Origin: an uncultured Roseateles sp.
GTDB lineage: Bacteria > Pseudomonadota > Gammaproteobacteria > Burkholderiales > Burkholderiaceae_C
Assembly: GCF_913777145.1 (NCBI RefSeq)
Contig: NZ_CAJYPS010000022.1
Coordinates: 44,849 to 108,848, forward strand
DNA: 64,000 bases
Direction of reading: 5' to 3'
In this document: positions 15,928 to 24,313 of the stretch, piece by piece
How the letters are laid out: each line of letters starts with the position of its first letter
Position numbering within the stretch: the stretch's first letter is position 1
The notes under the pieces: generated by a model
Databases searched by the model: none
What the model was told of the DNA's origin: nothing
Seen by the model: the letters and a program-made list of their open reading frames with translations, nothing else
Program-made: the position numbers and the translations under genes

Positions 15928-18792
15928 TCAGGCGAAGTGGCGTACTTCGCCGTCACCGTGCAGATTGCTGTCGCAACGGCCGCAGATGGTCGGGTGCTCG
16001 GGGTTGGCGCCCACGTCCGCGCGGTAGTGCCAGCAGCGCTCGCACTTGGCCTGGGCCGACGGCGTGACCTTGACGCTCAACTCGGGCGCCGCCACCAGCG
16101 TCGCCGCCGAGGTGATGAACACGAACTTCAGGTCGTCGCCCAGGCTTTGCAGCAGGGCCAGGTCTTCCGCGTTGACGCCCAGTTCCACCTCGGCCTGCAG
16201 CGAGGAGCCGATGGCACCGGTGGTGCGCACATCCTCGATGGCCTTGTTGACCGCGTCGCGGATCTCGTGGATGCGGTTCCACTTCGCGATCAGGCCGGCG
16301 TCATGGGCGGCAAAGGCCCAGAAGGTCTCGGTGAACAGGGTGTCGCCCGCGCCCTTGTTGGCGAACACCTTCCAGGCTTCTTCCGCGGTGAAGCTCAGGA
16401 AGGGCGCCATCCAGCGCAGCATCGCCTGGGTGATGTGCCACAGCGCGGTCTGGGCCGAGCGGCGCGCCAGGCTCTTGGGCGCGGTGGTGTAGAGGCGGTC
16501 CTTCAGCACGTCCAGGTAGAAGGCGCCCAGATCCTCGGAGCAGTAGACCTGCAGCTTGGCCACCACGGGGTGGAACTCGTAGCGCTGGTAGTGCGCCAGG
16601 ATCTCCTCCTGGAACTGCGCGGCGCGGGCCAGCGCGTAGCGGTCGGCCTCCAGCAGCTGGTCCATGGGCACGGCGTCGGTGGCCGCGTCGAAGTCCGACA
16701 CATTGGCCAGCAGGAAGCGCAGCGTGTTGCGGATGCGGCGGTAGCCGTCCACCACGCGGGCCAGGATCTTGTCGTCGCCGGCGATGTCGCCCGAGTAGTC
16801 GGACGCCGCCACCCACAGGCGGATGATCTCGGCGCCCAGCTTCTTGCTGGTGTCCTGCGGGTCCACGCCATTGCCCTTGGACTTGCTCATCTTGTGGCCC
16901 TTGCTGTCCACGGTGAAGCCGTGGGTCAGCAGGCCCTTGTAGGGCGCGCGGCCGTTGAGGGCGCAGGAGATCAGCAGCGAGGAATGGAACCAGCCGCGGT
17001 GCTGGTCATGGCCTTCCAGATACAGGTCGGCCTCGGGGCCCTCGGCATGGGCCGCACCCGCATGGCTGCCCTTGAGCACATGCTGGAAGGTGGAGCCGGA
17101 GTCGAACCACACGTCCAGGATGTCCTGGCCCTTGCTGTAGGCCTCGGCCTCGGCGCCCAGCCACTCGGCCGGGTCCAGCTTGGACCAGGCCTCGATGCCG
17201 CCGGCTTCCACCAGCTGCGCGGCGCGCTCGATGAATTCCAGCGTGTCGGGGTGGGGCTGGCCTGTGTCCTTGTGCAGGAAGATGGGCAGCGGCACGCCCC
17301 AGCTGCGCTGGCGCGAGATGCACCAGTCGGGCCGGCCGGCGATCATGTCGTGCAGCCGGGTCTTGCCGTTCTCGGGGTAGAAACTGGTCTGTTCGATGGC
17401 TTCCAGCGCGGTCTGGCGCAGCGTCTTCTCGGCCTTGTCCACCGTGAACACGCCATCGCCTTCGTCCATGCGCACGAACCACTGGGCAGCGGCGCGGTAG
17501 ATCACCGGGCTCTTGTGGCGCCAGCAGTGCGGGTAGCTGTGGGTGATCTTGCTGTGGGCCAGCAGGCGGCCGGCGTTTTGCAGCGTCTCGGCAATGACCG
17601 GGTTGGCCTTCCAGATGTGCATGCCGCCGAACAGCGGCAGGCCGGCCTCGTAGGTGCCATTGCCCTGCACCGGGTTCAGGATGTCCTTGAACGCCAGGCC
17701 GTGGGCCACGCAGCTGTTGAAGTCGTCGATGCCGTAGGCGGGCGCGGAGTGGACCACGCCAGTGCCGTCGTCGGCGGTGGCGTAATCGGCCAGGTACACC
17801 GGGCTCTCGCGGTCATAGCCCGCATCCACATGGGCCAGCGGGTGTTTGAACTTCAGCAGTTCCAGCTGGCGGCCCTGGGTGACGGCCACGGTTTCGCCTT
17901 CCAGCTGCCAGCGCGCCAGGCACTTCTCGACCAGGGCCTTGGCGACGACGAAATAGCCGCGCGCGGTCTTGACCAGCGCATAGGGCAGCTCGGGGTTGAG
18001 GTTGAGCGCCTGGTTGGCCGGGATGGTCCAGGGCGTGGTGGTCCAGATCACCGTGAAAACTTCGTCGCCCGTCAGGCTAGCCAGTACGCGATCAGGAACA
18101 GGCAAACCGAAAGCAGCAAACACCTTCTGAGGCTCGGCCGACAGGAAGGCCACGTCCACCGCCGGCGAGTGCTTGTCGGCGTACTCGATCTCGAATTCGG
18201 CCAGCGACGAGCCGCAATCGAAGCACCAGTACACGGGCTTGAGGCCGCGGTACACGAAGCCGCGCTCGAACAGGCGCTTGAGCACCCGGATCTCGCCGGC
18301 CTCGTTCTTGAAGTCCATCGTGCGATAGGGGTGGTCCCAGTCGCCCAGCACGCCCAGGCGCTTGAAGTCCTCGCGCTGCTGGTTGATCTGCTCGCCGGCG
18401 TAGGCGCGGCTCTTGGCCTGCACCTCGTCACGCGGCAGGCCGCGGCCATAGGTCTTCTCGATCTGGTTCTCGATCGGCAGGCCGTGGCAGTCCCAGCCGG
18501 GGATGTAGGCCGCGTCGAAGCCTTCCAGCTGGCGCGCCTTCACGATCATGTCCTTGAGGATCTTGTTGACCGCGTGGCCCATGTGGATCTGGCCGTTCGC
18601 ATAGGGCGGGCCGTCGTGCAGCACGAATTTGGGCCGGCCGCAGCGCGCGTCACGCAGCTTCTTGTAGATGCCCTGGTCTTCCCACTCCTTGACCCAGCCC
18701 GGCTCGCGCTTGGGCAGGTCGCCGCGCATGGGGAAGGGCGTGTCGGGCAGGTTGAGGGTGGCGCGGTAGTCGCGGTTTTCCGGAGTGGTCAT
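15928..18792 (-). CDS. ileS: Isoleucine--tRNA ligase
   Basis: 954-residue class I aminoacyl-tRNA synthetase. The HIGH motif appears as HMGH (70-73) within [20 protein letters not shown], the editing-domain block [14 protein letters not shown] is present, [12 protein letters not shown] lies near residue 632, and the C-terminal zinc site is CERCW...CGRCDSN. Full length for the bacterial type. Upstream neighbour is ribF and downstream lspA, the usual proteobacterial ribF-ileS-lspA order. I see no T-box in the 74-base gap upstream. Confidence 0.98.
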   Translation of the reverse strand: MTTPENRDYRATLNLPDTPFPMRGDLPKREPGWVKEWEDQGIYKKLRDARCGRPKFVLHDGPPYANGQIHMGHAVNKILKDMIVKARQLEGFDAAYIPGWDCHGLPIENQIEKTYGRGLPRDEVQAKSRAYAGEQINQQREDFKRLGVLGDWDHPYRTMDFKNEAGEIRVLKRLFERGFVYRGLKPVYWCFDCGSSLAEFEIEYADKHSPAVDVAFLSAEPQKVFAAFGLPVPDRVLASLTGDEVFTVIWTTTPWTIPANQALNLNPELPYALVKTARGYFVVAKALVEKCLARWQLEGETVAVTQGRQLELLKFKHPLAHVDAGYDRESPVYLADYATADDGTGVVHSAPAYGIDDFNSCVAHGLAFKDILNPVQGNGTYEAGLPLFGGMHIWKANPVIAETLQNAGRLLAHSKITHSYPHCWRHKSPVIYRAAAQWFVRMDEGDGVFTVDKAEKTLRQTALEAIEQTSFYPENGKTRLHDMIAGRPDWCISRQRSWGVPLPIFLHKDTGQPHPDTLEFIERAAQLVEAGGIEAWSKLDPAEWLGAEAEAYSKGQDILDVWFDSGSTFQHVLKGSHAGAAHAEGPEADLYLEGHDQHRGWFHSSLLISCALNGRAPYKGLLTHGFTVDSKGHKMSKSKGNGVDPQDTSKKLGAEIIRLWVAASDYSGDIAGDDKILARVVDGYRRIRNTLRFLLANVSDFDAATDAVPMDQLLEADRYALARAAQFQEEILAHYQRYEFHPVVAKLQVYCSEDLGAFYLDVLKDRLYTTAPKSLARRSAQTALWHITQAMLRWMAPFLSFTAEEAWKVFANKGAGDTLFTETFWAFAAHDAGLIAKWNRIHEIRDAVNKAIEDVRTTGAIGSSLQAEVELGVNAEDLALLQSLGDDLKFVFITSAATLVAAPELSVKVTPSAQAKCERCWHYRADVGANPEHPTICGRCDSNLHGDGEVRHFA

Positions 18793-18866
18793 GGCAGGCG
18801 GCGGTCAGGCGGCGGGCCTGACGAAGGTGTTCGCGGGGGAGGGGACGGCAGCGGCGGGGGCTGGCG

Positions 18867-19901
18867 TCAAATTCGGTCGCGCGTGGTCTGGCGGCTGACC
18901 TTCACGTGCCGGGAAGCGTGCGTGGCCAGGAAGGCGCGGGCTGCATCGGTGTCCGCGCGTATCGCGGCCGTCAGCGCGTCCAGGCCGTCGTACTTGGCTT
19001 CGTCGCGGATTTTGTGCAGCAGGTCCACGCGGGCAATCTTACCGTAGCCCCCTTCGGCCCCCAGGGCGGCGGGCCAGTCCAGGCAGTGCACTTCCAGCAG
19101 CACGCGGCCGGCGTCCTCCACCGTGGGACGGCGGCCCAGGCTGGCCACGCCGTCCAGTGGCGTGTCGGTCAGGCCGTGGACCTGCACCGCGAAGATGCCG
19201 CTGGCGGCCGGCTTGTCGTGTGCGAAGGCCAGGTTGAGCGTGCGAAAGCCGTCGCCGGCGCCCGCCGCACTCTCGCCCAACTGGCGGCCCAGCTTGCGGC
19301 CGTGGGTGACATGGCCGGTGATCGCATAGGGCCGACCCAGCAGCGCGGCCGCGCCGGCCATGTCGCCCGCGGCCAGCGCATCACGCACCGCCGAGCTGCT
19401 GACGCGCAGCCCGTGCACCTCGTAGCTCATCATGCGGGCCACGTCGAAGCCCTGGGCGCGGCCGGCGGCGTCCAGCGTCGCGTAGTCGCCCTGGCGCTTG
19501 GCGCCGAAGCGGAAATCGTCGCCCACCAGCACATAGCGTGCGCCCAGGCCCTGGCGCAGCACCTGGTGGATGAAGTCCTGTGCGGGCAGCGCGGCCAGCG
19601 CCTCGTCGAAGCGCAGGATGACCACCTGGTCCACGCCGCAGCGTTCCAGCTCGCCCAGCTTGTCGCGCAGCGTCGCAATGCGGGCCGGCGCCAGCTCGGG
19701 ACGGCCCAGCTTGGCGGCGAAGAAGTCGCGCGGGTGGGGTTCGAAGCTCAGCACGCAGGTGGGCAGGCCGCGGTGCCGTGCCTCGGACTGCAGCAGTGCC
19801 AGCATGGCCTGGTGGCCGCGGTGCACGCCGTCGAAGTTGCCAATCGTGAGCGCGCAGGCCGGCGCGATGCCGGGGTGGTGTAGGCCTCGAAACACTTGCA
19901 T
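18867..19901 (-). CDS. ribF: Bifunctional riboflavin kinase/FAD synthetase
   Basis: 344-residue enzyme making FMN and then FAD from riboflavin. N-terminal FAD-synthetase nucleotidyltransferase part has TIGNFDGVHRGHQAML (about 20-35) and VGDDFRFGAKRQGD; SSSAVRDALAAGDMAGAAALLGRPY leads into the C-terminal flavokinase domain with GHVTHGRKLGRQLG and SLGRRPTVED. ATG 19901 (MQVFRGL) is the family start; a GACAAT hexamer at 19910-19915 lies eight bases upstream and there is no Shine-Dalgarno sequence, suggesting a leaderless message. Confidence 0.97.
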   Translation of the reverse strand: MQVFRGLHHPGIAPACALTIGNFDGVHRGHQAMLALLQSEARHRGLPTCVLSFEPHPRDFFAAKLGRPELAPARIATLRDKLGELERCGVDQVVILRFDEALAALPAQDFIHQVLRQGLGARYVLVGDDFRFGAKRQGDYATLDAAGRAQGFDVARMMSYEVHGLRVSSSAVRDALAAGDMAGAAALLGRPYAITGHVTHGRKLGRQLGESAAGAGDGFRTLNLAFAHDKPAASGIFAVQVHGLTDTPLDGVASLGRRPTVEDAGRVLLEVHCLDWPAALGAEGGYGKIARVDLLHKIRDEAKYDGLDALTAAIRADTDAARAFLATHASRHVKVSRQTTRDRI

Positions 19902-19924
19902 GGCGCGTGATTGTCCCCGCGCCG

Positions 19925-20677
19925 TCATTGGCCCCAGACCTCGGCCGGGCTCGCGACCCAGCGCCACTCGCCCACGGGCAGGTCGGCCGGCAGGGCCAGC
20001 GCGCCGAACTGCGGCCGGTGCAGCGCCTCCACGCGGTTGCCCACCGCAGCCACCATGCGCTTGACCTGGTGGTACTTGCCCTCGCTCAGCGTGAGGCGCA
20101 GCAGGGTCTCGTCCACCGCCTCGGCGGCCAGCGCCTGGGTGATCTCGCCGGGGCGCGAGAACTTGGCCTCGGGCTCGTGCAGCTCCACGCCGTCCAGCAG
20201 CTGCTGCACCATGGCCGGCGTCAGCGCATGCTTGCAGCGGGCCTCGTAGATCTTGGGCACATGGTGCTTGGGCGAGGTGAGCTGGTGGATCAGCGTGCCG
20301 TCGTCGGTCAGCAGCAGCAGGCCGGTCGTGTCTTCGTCCAGCCGGCCTATGGGCTGCACGCCACGCTCACGCAACTGGGGCGGCAGCAGGCTCATCACGC
20401 TGGGGTGGTGCTTGGGCTTTTGCGAGCACTCATAGCCCGCAGGCTTGTGCAGCATCACCAGCGCCTTGTCGTAGAAGGGCCAGGTCTTGCCGTCGACCTC
20501 GAACACGAGACCGGTGGGCAGGAACTCGGCATCCGGGTCTTCGACCAGCTCGCCGGCCACGCGCACCAGGCCGTTGTAGATCAGGCCTTCGCACAGGCGC
20601 CGGGTGCCGAAGCCCTGGCTGAACAGAATCTGGGAGAGGCGCAGCGGCTTGGCGCTGCGGGCAACATGGGCGGACAT
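19925..20677 (-). CDS. rsuA: Ribosomal small subunit pseudouridine synthase, RsuA family
   Basis: 250-residue pseudouridine synthase. An S4 RNA-binding domain (LRLSQILFSQGFGTRRLCEGLIYNGLVRV, 12-40) precedes the catalytic domain with HKPAGYECS and GRLDEDTTGLLLLT (111-124, catalytic Asp114). It should modify U516 of 16S rRNA as RsuA does; assignment to this site is by family. GACAAT at 20684-20689 is six bases before the ATG, with no ribosome binding site. Confidence 0.92.
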   Translation of the reverse strand: MSAHVARSAKPLRLSQILFSQGFGTRRLCEGLIYNGLVRVAGELVEDPDAEFLPTGLVFEVDGKTWPFYDKALVMLHKPAGYECSQKPKHHPSVMSLLPPQLRERGVQPIGRLDEDTTGLLLLTDDGTLIHQLTSPKHHVPKIYEARCKHALTPAMVQQLLDGVELHEPEAKFSRPGEITQALAAEAVDETLLRLTLSEGKYHQVKRMVAAVGNRVEALHRPQFGALALPADLPVGEWRWVASPAEVWGQ

Positions 20678-20720
20678 GCCGCCATTGTCGTCGTGCCCGC
20701 GGCGCCTCGGGCCGCTGCCC

Positions 20721-21848
20721 TCAGGCGAACACGCCGGCCGTGTCTTGCATGCGGGCGCTGACCTCGCCCAGGTGGTGCAGCGTGTCGCCCCACTGCATCT
20801 CCATCACGGTCAGGCGCTTGAAATAGTGGCTGCCCACGTATTCGTCGGTCACGCCTATGCCACCGTGCAGTTGCGTGCACTGCTGGCCCACGAAGCGCAT
20901 GGCCTGGCCCAGCTGCACCTTGGCCTGGGACAGTGCCCGGCGGCGCACGGCCGGCGCATCGCCCAGGCGCAGCGTTGCGTAGTAGCTCATGGAGCGGGCG
21001 AGCTCGAGCTGCATCTTCACATCGGCCGCGCGGTGGCGCAGCGCCTGGAAGCTGGCGATGGCCACGCCGAACTGCTTGCGCGTGTTCATGTAGTCCAGCG
21101 TCAGTGCCAGGTAGCGCTCCATCACGCCCACGGCTTCGGCCGCCTGGGCGGCGATGCCGATGTCGGCCGCCAGTTCCAGCAGGGCCAGGCCTTGCTCGGG
21201 GCCGGCAATCAGCGTGGCCGGCGTGTCGGCCAGATGCAGCTCGCCGGCGCGCGAGCCGTCATGCAGCTGGTAGGCGCGGGTGTGCACGCCGGGCGCATCC
21301 TTGGCGACCAGGTAGAGCGCGATGCCGCCGGCATCGGACTCCCCCCCGCTGACGCGCGCGGGCACGATCCAGGCATCGGTCTGGTCCACGGCGGCCACCA
21401 GGCTCTTGACACCGCTCAGGCGGTCGCCGCTGGCGCGGGTGCTCACCTGGTTCAGGCGGTAGCGCGAACGCGCCTCCTGGTGTGCCAGCACCACCAGCGC
21501 CTCACCGCCGGCGATGCGCGGCAGCCAGTCGGCCTGTACCGCCTCGGGCGCATGAGCCAGCAGGGCCGGGGCGATGAAGGCACCCTGGGCCAGCGGCTCC
21601 ATCACCAGGCCGCGGCCCAGCTCCTCCATCACGACCATCGCATCGACCGCGCCCAGGCCCAGGCCGCCATGGGCCTCGGGCACGGCCAGTGCGGCCAGGC
21701 CCAGGCCGGCCAGCGCGTCCCAGACGCCGCGGTCAAAGCCGCCAGCGCGCACGATCTGGCGGCGGCGCTCAAAGTCATAGTCCTTGTCGACGAAGCGGCG
21801 CACCGCGTCGCGCAGTGCTTCCTGGTCTTCGGTGAAATCGAAATCCAT
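20721..21848 (-). CDS. Acyl-CoA dehydrogenase, small-subunit type (PimD-like)
   Basis: 375-residue flavoprotein of the acyl-CoA dehydrogenase family, most like the small subunit of pimeloyl-CoA dehydrogenases. It begins MDFDFTEDQEALRDAVRRFVDKDYDFERRR and has TRKQFGVAIASFQALRHRAADV and TQLHGGIGVTDEYVGSHYFKRL. At the place of the usual YEG..E catalytic segment it has EMQWGDTLHH, with no equivalent Glu, as expected for the non-canonical partner of a two-subunit enzyme. It follows the large-subunit gene by 92 bases. Likely acts in degradation of dicarboxylic or other medium-chain acyl-CoAs. Confidence 0.85.
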   Translation of the reverse strand: MDFDFTEDQEALRDAVRRFVDKDYDFERRRQIVRAGGFDRGVWDALAGLGLAALAVPEAHGGLGLGAVDAMVVMEELGRGLVMEPLAQGAFIAPALLAHAPEAVQADWLPRIAGGEALVVLAHQEARSRYRLNQVSTRASGDRLSGVKSLVAAVDQTDAWIVPARVSGGESDAGGIALYLVAKDAPGVHTRAYQLHDGSRAGELHLADTPATLIAGPEQGLALLELAADIGIAAQAAEAVGVMERYLALTLDYMNTRKQFGVAIASFQALRHRAADVKMQLELARSMSYYATLRLGDAPAVRRRALSQAKVQLGQAMRFVGQQCTQLHGGIGVTDEYVGSHYFKRLTVMEMQWGDTLHHLGEVSARMQDTAGVFA

Positions 21849-21940
21849 GGGGTGTCCTTTGCTCTCATGCCTGTCGACTCTCGGGTCGCAGGCCTTGGTC
21901 TGGCGTCAAGCCGTCCGCAGGGGCGGCCAGGGCTGCGGAA

Positions 21941-23140
21941 TCAGCCCAGCAGCGTCTGCGCGACGATGTTGCGTTGCACTTCGTTGGAGCCGCCGTAGAT
22001 GGTGGTCTTGCGCACGTTCAGGTAGGTGCCGGTCAGCGGGATGGCGTGGCTGGCGCCGCCCAGCCAGGCACCGCCCAGCCATTGGTCGCCCTGCCAGCCG
22101 GCCTCCATGGCCTCGTGCACATGGGGCAGGGCCAGCGGGCCGCCGGCCAGCATCATCAGCTCGGTGTAGCGCTGCTGCAGCTCGCTGCCACGTATCTTCA
22201 GCAGACCCGCCACATCCAGCGACTGCTTGCCGGACTTCTCGGCCGACAGCACGCGCAGCACCATCATCTCCAGCGCCACCACATCCACCTCGCACAGCGC
22301 GATCTGGTCCCGAAAGCGCGTGTCATCCATCAGGCCCTCGGCCTTGGCAATGCGCTTGAGGCGCTCCAGCTCGCGCTTGGCCCGGTTCACGTCGGCGATA
22401 TTGGTGCGCTCGTGGGCCAGCAGGTACTTGGCATAGGTCCAGCCCTTGTTCTCCTCGCCCACCAGGTTCTCGGCCGGCACCTCCACGTTGTCGAACCAGA
22501 CCTCGTTCACTTCGTGCTCGCCGTCCATCATGATGATGGGCTTGACCGTCACGCCGGGCGACTTCATGTCGATCAGCAGGAAGGAGATGCCGGTCTGCGG
22601 CTTGCCCTCGGTGGAGGTGCGCACCAGGCAGAAGATCCAGTCGCCGTACTGGCCCAGCGTGGTCCAGGTCTTCTGGCCGTTGACGATGTATTTGTCGCCG
22701 CGGCGCTCGGCGCGGGTCTTGACCGAGGCCAGGTCCGAGCCCGAGCCCGGCTCGCTATAGCCCTGGCTCCACCAGACCTCGCCGCTCATGATGCCGGGCA
22801 GGAAGCGCTGCTGCTGCTCAGGCGTGCCGAAGGCCATGATGACGGGCGCCACCATGACCGGGCCAAAGGGCACGATGCGGGGCGCGCCGGCCAGTGCGCA
22901 TTCCTCTTCGAACAGATGGCGCTGCACCGCATTCCAGCCTGGCCCGCCAAACTGTTTGGGCCAGGCCCAGCCGTGCCAGCCCTTGGCGCCCAGCAGCTTG
23001 GCCCAGCGTTGCAGATCCGACTTGCTCAGGCGCAGCGCGTTGTGCACCTTGTGGCTGATGTCGCTGGGCAGGTGGGCGTGCACCCAGTCGCGCACCTCGG
23101 CGCGGAAGGCCTGTTCAGCCGCGGTGAAGTTCAGGTCCAT
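21941..23140 (-). CDS. Acyl-CoA dehydrogenase, large-subunit type (PimC-like)
   Basis: 399-residue acyl-CoA dehydrogenase. Starts MDLNFTAAEQAFRAEVRDWVHAHLP; has the FAD/substrate region GYSEPGSGSDLASVKTRAERRGDKYIVNGQKTWTT and the C-terminal TIYGGSNEVQRNIVAQTLLG. The position that is Glu in medium-chain dehydrogenases (IYEG) is Gly here, common in bacterial two-subunit types. Upstream of the small-subunit gene on the same strand. ATG 23140 is the conserved start; the open frame extending upstream runs through a terminator. Resembles the Rhodopseudomonas pimC product by overall features. Confidence 0.88.
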   Translation of the reverse strand: MDLNFTAAEQAFRAEVRDWVHAHLPSDISHKVHNALRLSKSDLQRWAKLLGAKGWHGWAWPKQFGGPGWNAVQRHLFEEECALAGAPRIVPFGPVMVAPVIMAFGTPEQQQRFLPGIMSGEVWWSQGYSEPGSGSDLASVKTRAERRGDKYIVNGQKTWTTLGQYGDWIFCLVRTSTEGKPQTGISFLLIDMKSPGVTVKPIIMMDGEHEVNEVWFDNVEVPAENLVGEENKGWTYAKYLLAHERTNIADVNRAKRELERLKRIAKAEGLMDDTRFRDQIALCEVDVVALEMMVLRVLSAEKSGKQSLDVAGLLKIRGSELQQRYTELMMLAGGPLALPHVHEAMEAGWQGDQWLGGAWLGGASHAIPLTGTYLNVRKTTIYGGSNEVQRNIVAQTLLG

Positions 23141-23235
23141 GTCTCGCGTGTTGTGTTCTACGGGAGACGAACTTTTAGCACGGTCGTTCGCTTGTTGCTG
23201 TCCGGCCTGGGACAGGGAACGGAGTGAACCGCGCA

Positions 23236-23262
23236 TGAAAAAAGGCGCCCTGAGGCGCCTTG
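23236..23262 (-). terminator. Rho-independent terminator of the PEP-CTERM gene
   Basis: Read leftward, AAGGCGCC-TCAG-GGCGCCTT (23242-23261) is followed by TTTTTTC. It closes the PEP-CTERM gene ending at 23283. Confidence 0.88.
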
Positions 23263-23282
23263 TTCGCGGAGCGAGGGCTCGG

Positions 23283-24149
23283 TCAGGCCTGGCGGCGGCG
23301 GCGCACGCCCAGCACGCCCAGCAACGCGACGCTGGCCAGCGCCAGGCTGGCCGGCTCGGGCAGCGTGCCACGACCGCCGGTACCGCAGTCGGCGCCGCTC
23401 ACCTTGGAACAGGTGGTGCCGGTCACGCCATACAGCTTGAAGTAGTCGTTGCCATTGTCCAGCGTGCCGCCGTCACGGGTCTGGGACGCACCGGTGAAGG
23501 CCGAGTTGTAGGCGCTGATCAGCCACCAGCTGGAGCCCTTGTTGCCGCTGCCACCCGTGCCCGAACCGTTGGCCTGGTTGGTGTTGACCAGGTTGTACAG
23601 GGGCGTGGTGTCCTGCTTCATGTCGCCGTAGTTGCCCACCAACTCCCAGCCGCTCATGCTCTTGGCGTTTGCGCCCAGCAGCGTGGGGTCGCCGTTGCCG
23701 ACCCAGCGGAACAGCGACACGTCCACCGACGTGCTGCTGTTGGTCCAGCCCAGGCCGATGCTGCTCAGGATCACGCTGGAGCTGAACTTCAGCAGCACAC
23801 CTTCGGTGTTGACGTTGTTGTCGACCGCGTGATCCGGGTTGACGCAGCCGCTGCTGCCGTCGCTCGTCGAGCACACACCCTGACCCAGGCTGCCCTGGTT
23901 GGTCAGCGTGGCCGCGCCCCAGGTGCCCGTGCCGGCGGCCAGCGAGGTGTTGGTGACGTAAGCCGCCGCCAGCTGCACGGTGGCCGTGCTGGCCGAGGTG
24001 TTCTGGCTGGTGAAGGTGGTCGGCGTCGCGCTGCCGACGGGCGATACCGTGGTGTTCTGAAAGGTCCAGTTCGCTTGCGCAGCGCCGCAGGCCAACAGCC
24101 CCACGAGTAGCGTGACGGGAGCGCTCAGGCGTGTGATCAGGGCTTTCAT
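23283..24149 (-). CDS. PEP-CTERM sorting domain protein next to prsT
   Basis: 288-residue exported protein with signal peptide (MKALITRLSAPVTLLVGLLACGAAQA), a Ser/Thr/Asn/Gly-rich beta-type body with cysteines near residues 93, 102, 247 and 255, and the PEP-CTERM tail LPEPASLALASVALLGVLGV then RRRRQA. The body (DNNVNTEGVLLKF..., GWELVGNYGDM) is reminiscent of exosortase-dependent surface proteins, but I do not assign a named subfamily. ATG 24149 follows AAAGG. A strong sigma-54-type promoter is 47 bases upstream and a terminator follows. Confidence 0.92.
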   Translation of the reverse strand: MKALITRLSAPVTLLVGLLACGAAQANWTFQNTTVSPVGSATPTTFTSQNTSASTATVQLAAAYVTNTSLAAGTGTWGAATLTNQGSLGQGVCSTSDGSSGCVNPDHAVDNNVNTEGVLLKFSSSVILSSIGLGWTNSSTSVDVSLFRWVGNGDPTLLGANAKSMSGWELVGNYGDMKQDTTPLYNLVNTNQANGSGTGGSGNKGSSWWLISAYNSAFTGASQTRDGGTLDNGNDYFKLYGVTGTTCSKVSGADCGTGGRGTLPEPASLALASVALLGVLGVRRRRQA

Positions 24150-24195
24150 TGGGCTGCCTTTGAAGTTTGGTTTCAGCGAACTCTTGACCGGATTA

Positions 24196-24211
24196 AGCAA
24201 TTTGAATGCCA
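24196..24211 (-). promoter_or_regulatory. Sigma-54 promoter of the PEP-CTERM gene
   Basis: Read leftward, TGGCATTCAAATTGCT matches TGGCACG-N4-TTGCW with correct GG-to-GC spacing and an exact TTGCT -12 element. Predicted transcription start is near 24186, giving a leader of about 37 nt with AAAGG before the ATG. A 7-base inverted repeat, TGACCGG (24185-24191) and CCGGTCA (24243-24249), flanks it; relevance unknown. The rest of 24150-24313 is AT-richer than its surroundings and holds no gene. Confidence 0.65.
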
Positions 24212-24313
24212 GAGTTTGAATCTGAGTTGAATCAATAACTTGCCGGTCAGGGCCTGGACTTCTGTGATGGATTGTAAGAAGCCCCGACAGCGCCGGCGAG
24301 GCCTCCAGGCCCC

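Noticed and set aside
18793..18866. T-box or other leader before ileS
   Set aside because: Only 74 bases, with no anti-terminator pairing or conserved T-box sequence.
15850..19047. Open frame of more than 1000 codons on the plus strand across ileS
   Set aside because: It is antisense to a perfectly conserved ileS and shows no motifs; GC-rich codon use leaves antisense frames open.
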